Of a stretch of 64,000 nt of DNA, positions 18,378 through 28,563 are shown piece by piece. Within the stretch, counting starts at the first letter, position 1; each line of letters begins with the position of its first letter. Both the position numbers and the translations under genes were made by a program. The notes below the pieces were generated by a model. That model ran no database searches. It saw only the letters and a program-made list of their open reading frames with translations, and was not told the DNA's origin. The DNA is from Kazachstania africana CBS 2517 (Eukaryota; Ascomycota; Saccharomycetes; Saccharomycetales; Saccharomycetaceae). The DNA is taken from assembly GCF_000304475.1 (NCBI RefSeq), contig NC_018941.1, positions 1,302,001 to 1,366,000 of the forward strand. Reading direction: 5' to 3'.

Positions 18378-19642
18378 TTTCACTATGTAGACAAACGTCC
18401 TCGAAGTTTGGCAAAAGAAGAAGCAACACTGAAGAAAAGAAAATGAAACTCCCTGACACTAATTGTTGAAACTATATCTGTCTATTTATATATGTATGCT
18501 AATATTCTCACATACGTGTGCACGTTAGAAATGCAAAATATACTAAAAAAAATACCCTTCCTTCAGTGTGACTTTTTATAAGAAGTACAATCTATATGTG
18601 ATGATATATACTTACATGCGATTTACGTGTTTTACAATATTTTTTACCCTTGTGGCTGGAAATGACAGTGTAACAGTCGAATGGATCGTCAATCAATTTT
18701 AACTTTTTTTCCTCATTTCTAAAATTAGCTTTTGCAATTCCCTAAAGGATTTTACTGTCGAAATGGTAGCAGCACATCCCTCGCCCTTCACTGACAAACT
18801 CGCTTCCAAACAGAAGAGCCTGCAACTATTCTCAATTAACTGAAATGAGAAAAGATAGTATAAATGCACTCTTTCTTCTCTCAGATGGGGGGGGCTGACT
18901 GAACTGGCTGGCCACTATCCCAAAACCCACTTGGCAATCAATATTTTTGCTAGCTTGACGAATGTGGAAACGGCGGAGATTTCATGAATCTCCAAGAAAA
19001 AAGCCGTCGGAGTAGCTGGGGAAGTCTCCGCAGATTTCCCTGTCGCTTCAACTGGGATCGTCCTTGAATGGTGGATATGTGTACAATTCATGTAGCGATA
19101 ATGACAAACAAGAGAGTTAACCTTTGTGCAGCATTCGGTGTCAACTTGATTAGGTCTTCCTTGATCTGCTATCCAGAGTCTTTAGGCTTTATATTTCTTG
19201 AACAGACATTCGTTTCACGCATACGGCGTTTTTGGAAGCTCTCTTAGGACGAAGCAAACTTTTGATACTGTAGATATCAAGCAAAAAAGAATGCGACTGA
19301 GTAAAATGCTCGCTTTTTCAGCTTATGGTGCGAAAAGAGCAGAGGCAAGGAATGATCACGATTATACGTTATTGAAATTGTTCTTCTCGGCGAATTAGAT
19401 CCATTTTTGAAAATGATAAATCCCACTGAGTGAGACACTTTTCATATATTTCTTATAGCTACTTCTTTTATGATAGAAAACAGCAAGTATGTCTGGAGAA
19501 AAATGACATAATATTACATCTCGCCTGGTTCTATGTCTTGTTAGGCTCCATTTGCCCTTTTCGTTACGTTGTGAATTTTTCATTGCAAAAGATAACAAAA
19601 ATATATATACCAATATATAAACTTAGAGAACTGATAAAAGGT
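18378..19642. other. BAG7-EFT intergenic region (1.26 kb)
   Basis: BAG7 5' flank and EF2 3' flank. Short frames (for example 19198-19398) have no recognisable product. A run of seven or more G lies near 18886. The T-rich/TA region near 19600-19625 is probably the EF2 3' end signal. Confidence 0.45.
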
Positions 19643-22171
19643 TCATAACTTATCATAATATTCTTGCCAGCCTGGAACTTCTTCCTTCATACCATGTCTC
19701 TTTCTACCAGCCTTAACAATTTCACCAGCCTTGGTGGCTGGGTCTAGTGGATCGGTTCCTAAAGTGGCCCAATGGTCGAAAACCATCTGTGGGAAAGCCT
19801 GTCCACCAGTGGCCTGTCTTAGTTCACCAGTGAAACCAAATGATTCATTAACTGGTAAGTACGCTTTGATTGTGAACAATGGAGTACCTGGTCTTTGCTC
19901 CTCAGAGACAACTTGACCCCTCTTCTTGTTCAACACGGAGTAAATACCACCAACAGCTTGTTCTGGACATTGAATTTCAACTAAGAAAACTGGTTCTTGA
20001 ATTCTTGGTTCAGCTAACAAGAAACCGGCGTAGGTAGCTCTTCTCATAGTTGGGATGATTTGACCACCACCTCTGTGAATAGCATCAGCGTGTAAAGTAA
20101 CATCTAAAATGTTAATTCTGACGGATCTCATTGGCTCACCAAATATTGGACCTTCCTTCGTGGCCCATTGGAAAGCAGCAACAACGGAATCTTTAATTTC
20201 GTTTAAGTATTGAACAGCCTTGGTCTGGTCGATGACTAAGTTTGGACCAGTACCATCTGGGCCAAAACACCAGATCTTTCTAGCATCAGTAACGTCCCAA
20301 TTGTAATCGTCTGCCATAACTCTTGCTCTTGCTTTGAAATCGTCTCTTGGATTAATCTTACCATCTTCAATAGCTAAAGAAACTTCTTCATCAATTGGTT
20401 CTGCTTTCAAATAGATTCTGTTATGTTTGTTTGGAGATTTAGATAAAGCAGTTTGAGAAGATTCAGCCTCGACAGTTTCTCTGTAAGCAACGACAGGTGG
20501 AGAAATTCTTAATGGAACGCCAGCATGATCATTTTCTAAATCTTGTAAACAAATTTCTAAATGTAATTCACCGGTACCAGCAACAATATGTTCACCAGAT
20601 TCGGACATGGTACATAAAACACATGGATCGGATTTAGATAATCTCTTCAAACCTTCGACTAATTTTGGTAAATCGTTTGCGTTTTTAACTTCAACAGCAA
20701 CTTGAACAACTGGAGAAACAGAAAATTTCATGACCTTTAAATTGTGAGCGGTTTCAGAGGTGGTTAAAGTACCGGTTTTTAATAAGAATTGATCAATACC
20801 GACTAAACCGATAATGTTACCAGCTGGACAGTCATCGATTGGTTCGACAAATCTACCCATCATTAAAACAACTCTCTGAATAGCTTTAACGAATAAATCA
20901 TCTTTCTTTCCAGGGACGTAGTTTGGACCTTGAATTCTAACCTTTTGACCAGATTTTACAGTACCAGCAAAAACTCTACCGAAAGCGTAAAATCTACCCT
21001 TATCGGAGGTTGGAACCATCTTAGAGACATATAACATTAAGTCAGCCTTTGGATCACACTTCTTGATGGCAACACAATTTTCATCGTCAGATGGACCTTC
21101 GTATAATTGTTCAGCTCTGTAAGCCTGTGCAGTAATTGGAGATGGTAAATGCATGACAATCATTTCTAATAAAGCATCAGCAGCAGGCAAAAACTTTCTC
21201 ATGACAATTTTTAATAAAGCTTTACCTTCAAGTTCTTTTTCATCACCTTTTAGGACAATTTCCAATTTTTCTAAAAGATTGGTTGTTTCATCTTTCTTAA
21301 AATTCATAATGACATTAAATAATCTGAAGATTGGATCCAAGACGAACATATTGAAAGATCTTTCCAATGGTTTTCCGTCGGCATCAACATCTTTATTAGT
21401 CCATTTCTTGGTCTTTGGGTTAAAATACATATCACCCCACAATCTTTCCATCATTTTATTCTTATCAACACCGAATTTTTTAGCGTATCTATTAGCAAAT
21501 TGACGAATAGTGAAGGCCCAACCATGTAACCCAGAACCAAATGCAACAGTACCTTGTGCTGGATAAACTTGAACATCACCTAAGACTTCATCTGCATAGG
21601 TTGAAATGATGACGTTAACAGATTCTACGGTTCTTGAGAAAGATTGGTACAAATCTTCTTTTGACACTTGTAATTCTAACAAAGCTCTATCAACTTTATT
21701 GATACAGACAACGGGCTTGATTCTTTCACCAAGAGCTTGTCTTAAAACAGTTTCAGTTTGAACACAAACACCTTCAATTGTATCGACGACAACTAATGCA
21801 CCGTCAGTGACACGTAAAGCTGCAGTGACTTCCGAAGAAAAATCAACATGACCTGGTGAATCAATCAAGTTAATTAAGAAAGAGTTACCATCTGTCTTCT
21901 GTTTAATATCCTTCACATCTTCTTCATGCATTTCAGAATATAAGGAAATTGCGGTGGATTTGATAGTAATACCTCTTTCTTGTTCATCCTTTCTTGTGTC
22001 AGTAAATCTGGCTTCACCGGCTTTAGCAGCAGAAATAATACCTGCCCTTTGAACTAAGGAATCAGTTAATGTCGATTTACCATGATCGACATGCGCGATA
22101 ACAGACATATTACGCACATTGGAGACTTTGTCCATTAAAGAACGCATCTGGTCCACAGTGAAAGCAACCAT
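19643..22171 (-). CDS. EFT1: translation elongation factor 2 (eEF2)
   Basis: 842 residues, identical in length to S. cerevisiae EF2 (encoded there by the duplicates EFT1 and EFT2). It is the GTPase that drives ribosomal translocation. G-domain motifs are AHVDHGKST (about 26-34), the switch I segment [17 protein letters not shown] and NKVDR. Domain IV contains [10 protein letters not shown] with the diphthamide-modified histidine exactly at residue 699. Codon use is strongly biased and uniform, as expected for a very highly expressed gene. The neighbours BAG7 and VPS17 match YOR133W (EFT1), so I use that symbol. Confidence 0.97.
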   Translation of the reverse strand: MVAFTVDQMRSLMDKVSNVRNMSVIAHVDHGKSTLTDSLVQRAGIISAAKAGEARFTDTRKDEQERGITIKSTAISLYSEMHEEDVKDIKQKTDGNSFLINLIDSPGHVDFSSEVTAALRVTDGALVVVDTIEGVCVQTETVLRQALGERIKPVVCINKVDRALLELQVSKEDLYQSFSRTVESVNVIISTYADEVLGDVQVYPAQGTVAFGSGLHGWAFTIRQFANRYAKKFGVDKNKMMERLWGDMYFNPKTKKWTNKDVDADGKPLERSFNMFVLDPIFRLFNVIMNFKKDETTNLLEKLEIVLKGDEKELEGKALLKIVMRKFLPAADALLEMIVMHLPSPITAQAYRAEQLYEGPSDDENCVAIKKCDPKADLMLYVSKMVPTSDKGRFYAFGRVFAGTVKSGQKVRIQGPNYVPGKKDDLFVKAIQRVVLMMGRFVEPIDDCPAGNIIGLVGIDQFLLKTGTLTTSETAHNLKVMKFSVSPVVQVAVEVKNANDLPKLVEGLKRLSKSDPCVLCTMSESGEHIVAGTGELHLEICLQDLENDHAGVPLRISPPVVAYRETVEAESSQTALSKSPNKHNRIYLKAEPIDEEVSLAIEDGKINPRDDFKARARVMADDYNWDVTDARKIWCFGPDGTGPNLVIDQTKAVQYLNEIKDSVVAAFQWATKEGPIFGEPMRSVRINILDVTLHADAIHRGGGQIIPTMRRATYAGFLLAEPRIQEPVFLVEIQCPEQAVGGIYSVLNKKRGQVVSEEQRPGTPLFTIKAYLPVNESFGFTGELRQATGGQAFPQMVFDHWATLGTDPLDPATKAGEIVKAGRKRHGMKEEVPGWQEYYDKL

Positions 22172-22710
22172 TTTCTACTCTAAGTATACTTTAATTGCTT
22201 GTGGTATTCAAAGAAAATTAATAAAAGAGTACCTCTTGAAAAGAAACAGTAGCTTATATTGTTTCTTGCAATTTTTGCAAAGAGAATAATCTTCCGTCTT
22301 TATAAAGAAATTATATGTTCTTTATGAATACTCTACTTTTTAAAGGGGATTACTTCTTTATATTTATATAATTTATTCAATTTTTTTGCTTCCAAAATTT
22401 CAATTTTACAAAAATCGTAAGACTTTTCCAAATTAAATTTAATATTCAACCGTCGGAGTTTTTCCCTGCATGGATTTCTAGGGCTTGAAAAGGGCAAACT
22501 TGAGATCACGTAATGAAATGGCCGCATTCAACAACGACAGCTCGAATTTAAGCAAACAGAGTCGAGATGCTGAATGAGGGCTCATTATGGATGTGATTCC
22601 AACACCAGTTAGGTTACAATTCAACGTCCATTTTCAAGAAATCATTACGGGTCAATTATAGATACATATATTGTAAAGGTGACAAAAAAACCGTTCGTAT
22701 GTATATAGGT
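22172..22710. other. EF2 5' flank / VPS17 3' flank
   Basis: About 540 bases. Poly-T and TA-rich in the first 250 bases, as expected for a strong promoter. No convincing Rap1 consensus was found by eye. Confidence 0.45.
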
Positions 22711-24300
22711 TCAAAAGGTGGACATTCCCAAAAAGTTGGCCGCAACTTTTTCATCAATGACATTCGCTTTTTGGACGTTTGTAGAATCCTTTCCTGCATT
22801 ACAATCAAGCACAGGATCAAATTCTGTCGTCTTAAAACGATCCACTTCTTCCACAGTGTGTACTCTATTCTCTCCGGTCCAGCTGTCTCCTTGTACAGTT
22901 TGCGAGCTTTCTATACGTCCATCCTTGTCGTCATACAGCCGACCTAACCTTGATAACCCACCCTTGTTGTCCGCTTTTCTGACATCATAACGTAATCTCT
23001 CCAGGACAGCTAATTTCTTACGTTCATATTCTATCTTCCTAATAGTATATTCCTTAATGGAATTAAGTAACCATTTTTCATACCAATTGATCCAGCTATT
23101 TCTTTCAATGATCATATTCTCAGTTGTTCTTTGTAACTTTAAAGTTAACGATTCCTCGTATTTTATAATTTCTTTGAACTCTTTCAACGATTCGTCAATT
23201 TTCAGAGGATTTAAATCTCTTCTTGATCTCAATTTTTTCACATTTTCCTGCTTTTGTTTAGAATTCTGTTGTGCCTGAATCAAATCCCTCATTAAAAAAT
23301 GTCTATTCGTTAAAGTTTCTTTTACACTGTATGCGTCGTTGATAATCCATTCAAATCCATCGTAAAGTGTCGCCAGGTCCATCGTTGATATGATACTTTC
23401 GATATCACCCACTGTGATTAGCACTTTACCGTATCGTTTATATAAAGAATTTTCATTACCATTGTCATAATCAGTATTGGTAAAGATATCCCCGTAATTA
23501 TTTTGCTCTCTAACCATAGCTCTCTTGAGTTTACTTGTTTTGACCAATTTATCTTGGATATTCTTCAAATTGAGATATATGGATTTGATCATAGGTCTAA
23601 ATTCAGCCAATTCTATATTAGCATCATAAGGTGGTGCCAATTGCTTTAAAGTTTTCCTTTTCAACCCAGTGATTTTGCTACTTTTAGGTTTACTTATTGG
23701 CGTATACGTATTAAAATCACTTTCGATAAAAAAGGCAAACTCTTCACATGTCATAATTATAGGATCATTTATAACCCTATTAAACCATTCTTGGTAGTTA
23801 AATACAACTTTATCATAATCTTCATTGTTATTGATACCGTAACTCGTATATGGCAGAGGTAAAGTCGGCACAAATGTCTCCATAAGTGACGTACTAAGAA
23901 ATTTAGACAACTGTTTGAACTCATTATATGATTTTTTTACATTTTTATAGTGTTGCTTTCTGAAAATTGGCAGGTTGGTAGAACAATAAAAAATCAACGT
24001 CGGATTAGTCCTCCTATTGGTAACTGAACCTACTCTCTCAAGGCTAGTCACCTTTATTACAGTCTTATATTTCATTGCTCTTTTTCTTTGCAGCATCAGT
24101 TTCCCGTAGCTGACTTCTTCTGGCTCAACTATATTGTCAGCCTCCTCTCTATTCGGTAAAGGCTCTTGCTGTCTCTCAGTACCGGGATTGTTTATTGACT
24201 CTCTAATAACTGCATCATCAGCAGCATCTGTACTATCACGCTCAAAAACTGATTGACTCATTATCGTCTGTTCGTTCTCATCCACTTTGAACTTCATCAT
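22711..24300 (-). CDS. VPS17: retromer sorting nexin Vps17
   Basis: 529 residues from the first ATG pair at 24300; S. cerevisiae Vps17 is 551. It dimerises with Vps5 to form the membrane-bending SNX-BAR part of retromer, recycling Vps10 from endosome to Golgi. A PX domain lies at about residues 80-205 (VIKVTSLERVGSV, then LPLPYTSYG), and a helical BAR region at about 220-440 is rich in Lys, Glu and Leu. The open frame extends seven codons upstream to a TTG, which I did not use. Placement next to EF2 equals YOR132W. Confidence 0.92.
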   Translation of the reverse strand: MMKFKVDENEQTIMSQSVFERDSTDAADDAVIRESINNPGTERQQEPLPNREEADNIVEPEEVSYGKLMLQRKRAMKYKTVIKVTSLERVGSVTNRRTNPTLIFYCSTNLPIFRKQHYKNVKKSYNEFKQLSKFLSTSLMETFVPTLPLPYTSYGINNNEDYDKVVFNYQEWFNRVINDPIIMTCEEFAFFIESDFNTYTPISKPKSSKITGLKRKTLKQLAPPYDANIELAEFRPMIKSIYLNLKNIQDKLVKTSKLKRAMVREQNNYGDIFTNTDYDNGNENSLYKRYGKVLITVGDIESIISTMDLATLYDGFEWIINDAYSVKETLTNRHFLMRDLIQAQQNSKQKQENVKKLRSRRDLNPLKIDESLKEFKEIIKYEESLTLKLQRTTENMIIERNSWINWYEKWLLNSIKEYTIRKIEYERKKLAVLERLRYDVRKADNKGGLSRLGRLYDDKDGRIESSQTVQGDSWTGENRVHTVEEVDRFKTTEFDPVLDCNAGKDSTNVQKANVIDEKVAANFLGMSTF

Positions 24301-25760
24301 AAGATTCCTCACTATTTTCAAAATCTTCCGGTTTTCATATTAAATAGACATACATCAATACACCCCATAGAGGATACTTTTTTTTGAAGTAAATAATGCT
24401 GTCTAATAACAAGATGCATAGAATTATGAAATGGGAAGTCTACAATTAGTATATTGTACATAATGTAACTAATATATTTGCGAATTGAATTCTTTGGGCG
24501 TTGGCAATGAGATATTTTGCTGATGATGGAACATTCAATTTAGAATCCACTTTTCCAGATTCTTAGAGTGGGTAAAAAAAAAAAATGGTATAACCCGTCG
24601 TATGATCGATTCTCGTGATCTTGACAGTGATAGTATTTTGGATTGCAAAAATAGTTGAAAGATGGAGGAAGCACGATTGTACCGGGTCTTTCATCTTGAA
24701 AAGGGGTAGTATCAGTTCATTATTGAAACTTAGTAAACGTACAAGCTACCTCTTTGACTTGGACAGCACTTTGCTCTGGCTTCGATCTGAAAGTTATACG
24801 GCAAGAATATTCTGTTGATCTTGATGAAAGCAAGAATGATGCTCAAAATACACGGATTATTTGTTCATTACAATATCACTGACTGTGTCTTCGCAAGGGA
24901 AGCTTGGCAGGCACATAAGGCAATATTAGCCCCAGTGAGTGTATGAGCTAACGACCTAAAATTTCATAACACTGCTAAAGTGGTCCAAACGTCACTTGAA
25001 AGCAGCGAAACTTGGTCACTGGAAAGGTGTCTCACTATATTGTGGGAGAATAAGCAAAGTAATTATATCACAAAAAACTCCAGGAGTCTGTTTCTCCTAA
25101 TGCTGATAAATGCACTCGAGATACGTAGAAGGCTAAATAGGCTTCAATGCAAGGTTCAAACCCTAGAGAGAAAAGCTAGAAAGCTAGCTTCCACGGTTTG
25201 AGAATGTGATCTGAGACAGACATACCAATCGACATATCAAAAAAACTTACAGTCACTTAGCAACTAGAGAGAAATGCAACTCATGGCCACTGAGAAACTA
25301 GGTCTAAATAATGAAGATACGCTCTAATGCAGTTTATTTATTAGTATATATAAAAAATATCAAGGAACGCCATTCTGTTGATTCACACTTGGCTCTTTTT
25401 TCATTTGAATCATGGTTTCAAGTATTAGCAAATATATCAGTTTCGCCGAATCTTTGATTTTATCAAATCTGTTTCAATGACACTTGGTAAATCACTAAAA
25501 ATCAACGAAGTGATAAGATTCAGTATTCCGGGAAACTGTCAAACCACAATTTACAGATACGTAGTGCAATATTATTTCAATATCCTAAAAAATTGATAAA
25601 TATAATAACTAAAAAAATATGATTGAATATATAACTAAACGTAAATTCAACTTGAAAGCTGTATGAACACTGTACAGAAAAAATTGAGAAAGTAACAAGA
25701 ACCATATGTTGAAATACGCAATAATACTCCACTCCTTAACACCATAATAGCATAATAGTT
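24301..25760. other. gene-free stretch between VPS17 and the adhesin (1.46 kb)
   Basis: Small frames (24615-24818, 24980-25201) show no domain and no family I know. This is the breakpoint between the YOR132 block and the adhesin/DIP5 region. No LTR or tRNA was found. Confidence 0.45.
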
Positions 25761-27704
25761 TCATAACATAAAGCACAGGGAAACAAGGGAACCTAACAAA
25801 ATCTTTATAGAAGTCGTGGCACATAAACTAGCTGCGCCAGCCTTATAAGATGAATCACCAGCAGTAGTTGAGGCTAGAGTTGCTGTAATTACCCCTTGAA
25901 TCTCTCCAGATTGTGTTGGAGTAAAAACGGATGGAGAGGATCTGGTTGATGCCACTGCGGCTTCGTTTCCAGTTGGGTTGGTATTTAACGAAGCAAACCC
26001 AGAAAAGGACCTAGAAATAGATAGACCTGTCATAGTATCGTCTAACGAAATGGGGCCAGTTGTACTTGCTGCTCCATTTTCAAAAGTAGCCGTCCGGGAA
26101 ATAGAGTCAACATTACCACTAGAGTCTATGGTTGACAGCTTGGAATTCCAAGCTGTGCTTGAAAACGTGTTGGTGCTGCGCTCAGTACTAGTATGTAAAC
26201 TTACGCCAGCGTCAATTGTGATAGTTTTTGTAGCTGTATAGGTGCTGCCAGCTAGATTCGTAGTTCTGTATTCTGAAACAACAATAGTAATTAAGGAAGA
26301 CCCAGAGGTAACTGTACTAGTAAAGCTTGACAAATCATCCACAGTTGAAGTAGTCGTAACAGTGTATGTTGTACCAGCGGAGTCTGTAGTTTCTAATTCG
26401 GAAACAACAGCGATCACAGTAGTTGAGCCAGATGTAATAGTAGTAGTGCATTCAGATAATTCAACAATAACTGAGGTAGTTGTAACAGCAACTGCGTTAC
26501 CAGCAGAGTCGGTAGTAGTGTATTCAGAAACAACAGCGGTCACAGTGGATGAACCAGAAGTGATCGTAGTAGTGTAGTGTGGTAGATCTGTGATGATAGA
26601 TGTAGTCTCATCGGTGACAACATTACCAGCAGAGTCAGTGGTAGTGTATTCAGAAACAACAGCAGTCACAGTACTTGAACCAGAAGTGATCGTAGTAGTG
26701 TAGTGTGGTAGATCTGTGATGATCGATGTAGTCTCATCAGTGACAACATTACCAGCAGAGTCGGTAGTAGTGAATTCAGAAACAACAGCTGTCACAGTGG
26801 ATGAACCAGATGTGATCGTAGTGGTGTATTCAGGTAATTCATCAATAACTGATGTAGTTGTAGCAGTTACTGCGTTACCAGCAGAGTCTGTGGTTTCGTA
26901 TTCGGAAACGACGCCTGTGATGCTAGTGGACCCTGAAACAATAGTAGTTGTGGAAACAGGTAGAGAAATAACGGTTGACATCGTTTCTTCTATATATGTT
27001 CGACATTCAGAGTTGGTCGCTTCACATTCAGAAATACCTTCAGTGATCACGGCGGAGTTGACAGTAGTTGATTCAGAGGAACCAGTAACAGTTGATCTAG
27101 TTTCTTCTGTATACATGCTACCTTCGGAATCGGTGGTTTCGTATTCAGATATCACGGTTGTTACGGCAGATGAACCGACAGTAAATGTAGTAGTAGACTC
27201 TGACCGTTCACTTGTTCCGGCAGAAGGTGCACTACTTGACATAATTGATGATGTCGAAGATGAGCTCGTAGAGGTACTTGTAGAAATACTCGTTGAACTC
27301 TGAGAAGTTGTAGATGTGCTTTTGGAAGTACTCGATGAAGTCAATGATGAGGAAGACGTAGTAGTAGGAGGTGCATACGTGGGCATGCTCATGGTTGATT
27401 TACCAGAGACCAGATAAGTGGTAACCTCTGGTACAGATATAGTGCCTGATTTTGACCAATAGTATGACACGTACTCAGTATCAGTTAAAAATGTATGATC
27501 CGCTGTCGTCAAATAATTTGAAGGCAAATTTTGATTAGTGAATGTGTTAGAGACCGAAGTTACACTTTGGATAGAACTACACGAGGGCATTGAAGAGCAT
27601 GTACATCCCGCAGGTACAGTGGAGTCTGGTGGAGCTTTCGTGTACTTCAATGATGTAGACAAATATGCAGTATAGCTGAATGAAGACGTTGAATTAGCCC
27701 AAGC
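25761..27704 (-). CDS. Hyr-type cell-wall adhesin, C-terminal part (stalk repeats and GPI signal), out of frame with the N-terminal part
   Basis: An open frame of about 647 codons with no ATG near its 5' end. It directly continues the protein of 27694-28563 in another frame (overlap of 11 bases). Order: a Cys-containing segment (PAGCTCSSMPSCSS), a Ser/Thr-rich low-complexity stretch, eight tandem 42-residue Thr/Ser repeats of the type TTTITSGSSTVTAVVSEY plus TTDSAGN (about 26260-27200), a unique Ser/Thr-rich part, and a hydrophobic C-terminus (IKILLGSLVSLCFML) preceded by small residues, typical of a GPI-anchor signal. This is the expected stalk and anchor of a fungal wall adhesin. It is either a pseudogene half, the product of a sequencing error at the junction, or less likely a frameshifted product. 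Confidence 0.7.
   Translation of the reverse strand, partial: AWANSTSSFSYTAYLSTSLKYTKAPPDSTVPAGCTCSSMPSCSSIQSVTSVSNTFTNQNLPSNYLTTADHTFLTDTEYVSYYWSKSGTISVPEVTTYLVSGKSTMSMPTYAPPTTTSSSSLTSSSTSKSTSTTSQSSTSISTSTSTSSSSTSSIMSSSAPSAGTSERSESTTTFTVGSSAVTTVISEYETTDSEGSMYTEETRSTVTGSSESTTVNSAVITEGISECEATNSECRTYIEETMSTVISLPVSTTTIVSGSTSITGVVSEYETTDSAGNAVTATTTSVIDELPEYTTTITSGSSTVTAVVSEFTTTDSAGNVVTDETTSIITDLPHYTTTITSGSSTVTAVVSEYTTTDSAGNVVTDETTSIITDLPHYTTTITSGSSTVTAVVSEYTTTDSAGNAVAVTTTSVIVELSECTTTITSGSTTVIAVVSELETTDSAGTTYTVTTTSTVDDLSSFTSTVTSGSSLITIVVSEYRTTNLAGSTYTATKTITIDAGVSLHTSTERSTNTFSSTAWNSKLSTIDSSGNVDSISRTATFENGAASTTGPISLDDTMTGLSISRSFSGFASLNTNPTGNEAAVASTRSSPSVFTPTQSGEIQGVITATLASTTAGDSSYKAGAASLCATTSIKILLGSLVSLCFML
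26260..27200 (-). repeat. eight tandem 126-bp repeats in the adhesin stalk
   Basis: Successive 42-codon units; two adjacent ones (phase points 26581 and 26707, exactly 126 bp apart) are almost identical, while outer units are diverged. Such arrays change copy number by recombination and set how far the ligand domain projects from the wall. Confidence 0.85.
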
Positions 27705-28563
27705 CTATATCGAAGTATCCAGTTCCTAGTAGATGAGAAACGGTTAGTATCCCGGTAGAAGAGGCATAGCTTATGCCCATGATCACATAAGGCATAGTTA
27801 TTTTATTACTGTTACCAAAACCTCTGACCTTTATTACTGCGCTCCCAGTGGAACTGACTAAAACTTGCGCAGAAGAGGAACTCATATAAACGGTTTGGCC
27901 AGATAAGGAATAGCTAGCAGTATTGGCGGTTAATTGACCTGAAGTGTTCAAAACGATGCAACCAGTACCTGACATTGTTGCCTGTTGGGTAAGGACAGTA
28001 TTAGTCACACAAATAGTACCTGTATTTGTCATTGTACCGGAGCCTAGTGAGGCTGAAGCCCCAGTACCACTTCCTTGGTCAAACGATATTAGACCAGCAT
28101 TATTGAAGTTGCTAGCACCTATAGTGTAACTACTAGTATAAAGAATCGTGTAAGTACCCTTTGCGTAGATGCTTCCGGAGTTGTAAAAGGTACCACCGCT
28201 TAATTGAAGAACCATGGGGAATGTAGCAGCAGTGTCATCAAAAACCATGGTACCGTAATTGTAAACATCACTTGTAAAAGCGATGGTCATACCAAAGCTA
28301 ATTAGTGATCCTGGTTGGTACATACATAGCTCGCCATTATTAATCACACTACTGAAAAAATAATGTAATGCACCAGAGCTGATAACCAAGACAGAGTCGG
28401 TGGTAATAGAAACTGTATCGAAGAAGACTGTTACACCGGATAAACTTTGTCTACCAGTAAACGTCGTAGCTGATATACATTGGAGGAACGTCAATATGGT
28501 GGTTAACAAGGATACGAATGAAGATCGTTCCTTTGATCGCCTTTGAAATAATTTTGGAAACAT
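27694..28563 (-). CDS. Hyr/Iff-type cell-wall adhesin, N-terminal ligand domain (frame broken)
   Basis: 289 codons from an ATG to a stop at 27694. A basic leader and hydrophobic core (about residues 16-32) make a signal peptide. The rest is a beta-helix-like domain rich in Ser, Thr, Gly and Asn with recurring YNxGT, NNAGLISF and MTNTGTI segments, which I recognise as the hyphally-regulated cell-wall protein N-terminal domain (Pfam Hyphal_reg_CWP family). The domain ends in FDIGLG and the frame stops at once; the next frame carries on with a Ser/Thr linker, stalk repeats and a GPI signal. Skipping one base (or restoring two) at about 27696 would unite the parts. So this is probably one GPI-anchored adhesin gene of about 930 codons, disrupted here. 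Confidence 0.75.
   Translation of the reverse strand: MFPKLFQRRSKERSSFVSLLTTILTFLQCISATTFTGRQSLSGVTVFFDTVSITTDSVLVISSGALHYFFSSVINNGELCMYQPGSLISFGMTIAFTSDVYNYGTMVFDDTAATFPMVLQLSGGTFYNSGSIYAKGTYTILYTSSYTIGASNFNNAGLISFDQGSGTGASASLGSGTMTNTGTICVTNTVLTQQATMSGTGCIVLNTSGQLTANTASYSLSGQTVYMSSSSAQVLVSSTGSAVIKVRGFGNSNKITMPYVIMGISYASSTGILTVSHLLGTGYFDIGLG

Noticed and set aside
22440..22520. Rap1 site in the EF2 promoter
   Set aside because: Only a partial match near CCCTGCATGGATTT; not close enough to the consensus to list.
24615..25201. small plus-strand frames between VPS17 and the adhesin
   Set aside because: 67 and 73 codons, no homology recognised, atypical composition.
26242..27303. plus-strand open frames antisense to the adhesin repeats
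   Set aside because: The repeat period of 126 bp is a multiple of three, so the antisense frame stays open passively; the translated Val/Glu-rich protein has no start context or homology.
27690..27710. programmed +1 frameshift in the adhesin
   Set aside because: The junction has no known yeast shift heptamer (Ty1 CUU-AGG-C or Ty3 GCG-AGU-U type); a GGC-UAA context alone is not evidence. A mutation or sequencing error is more likely.
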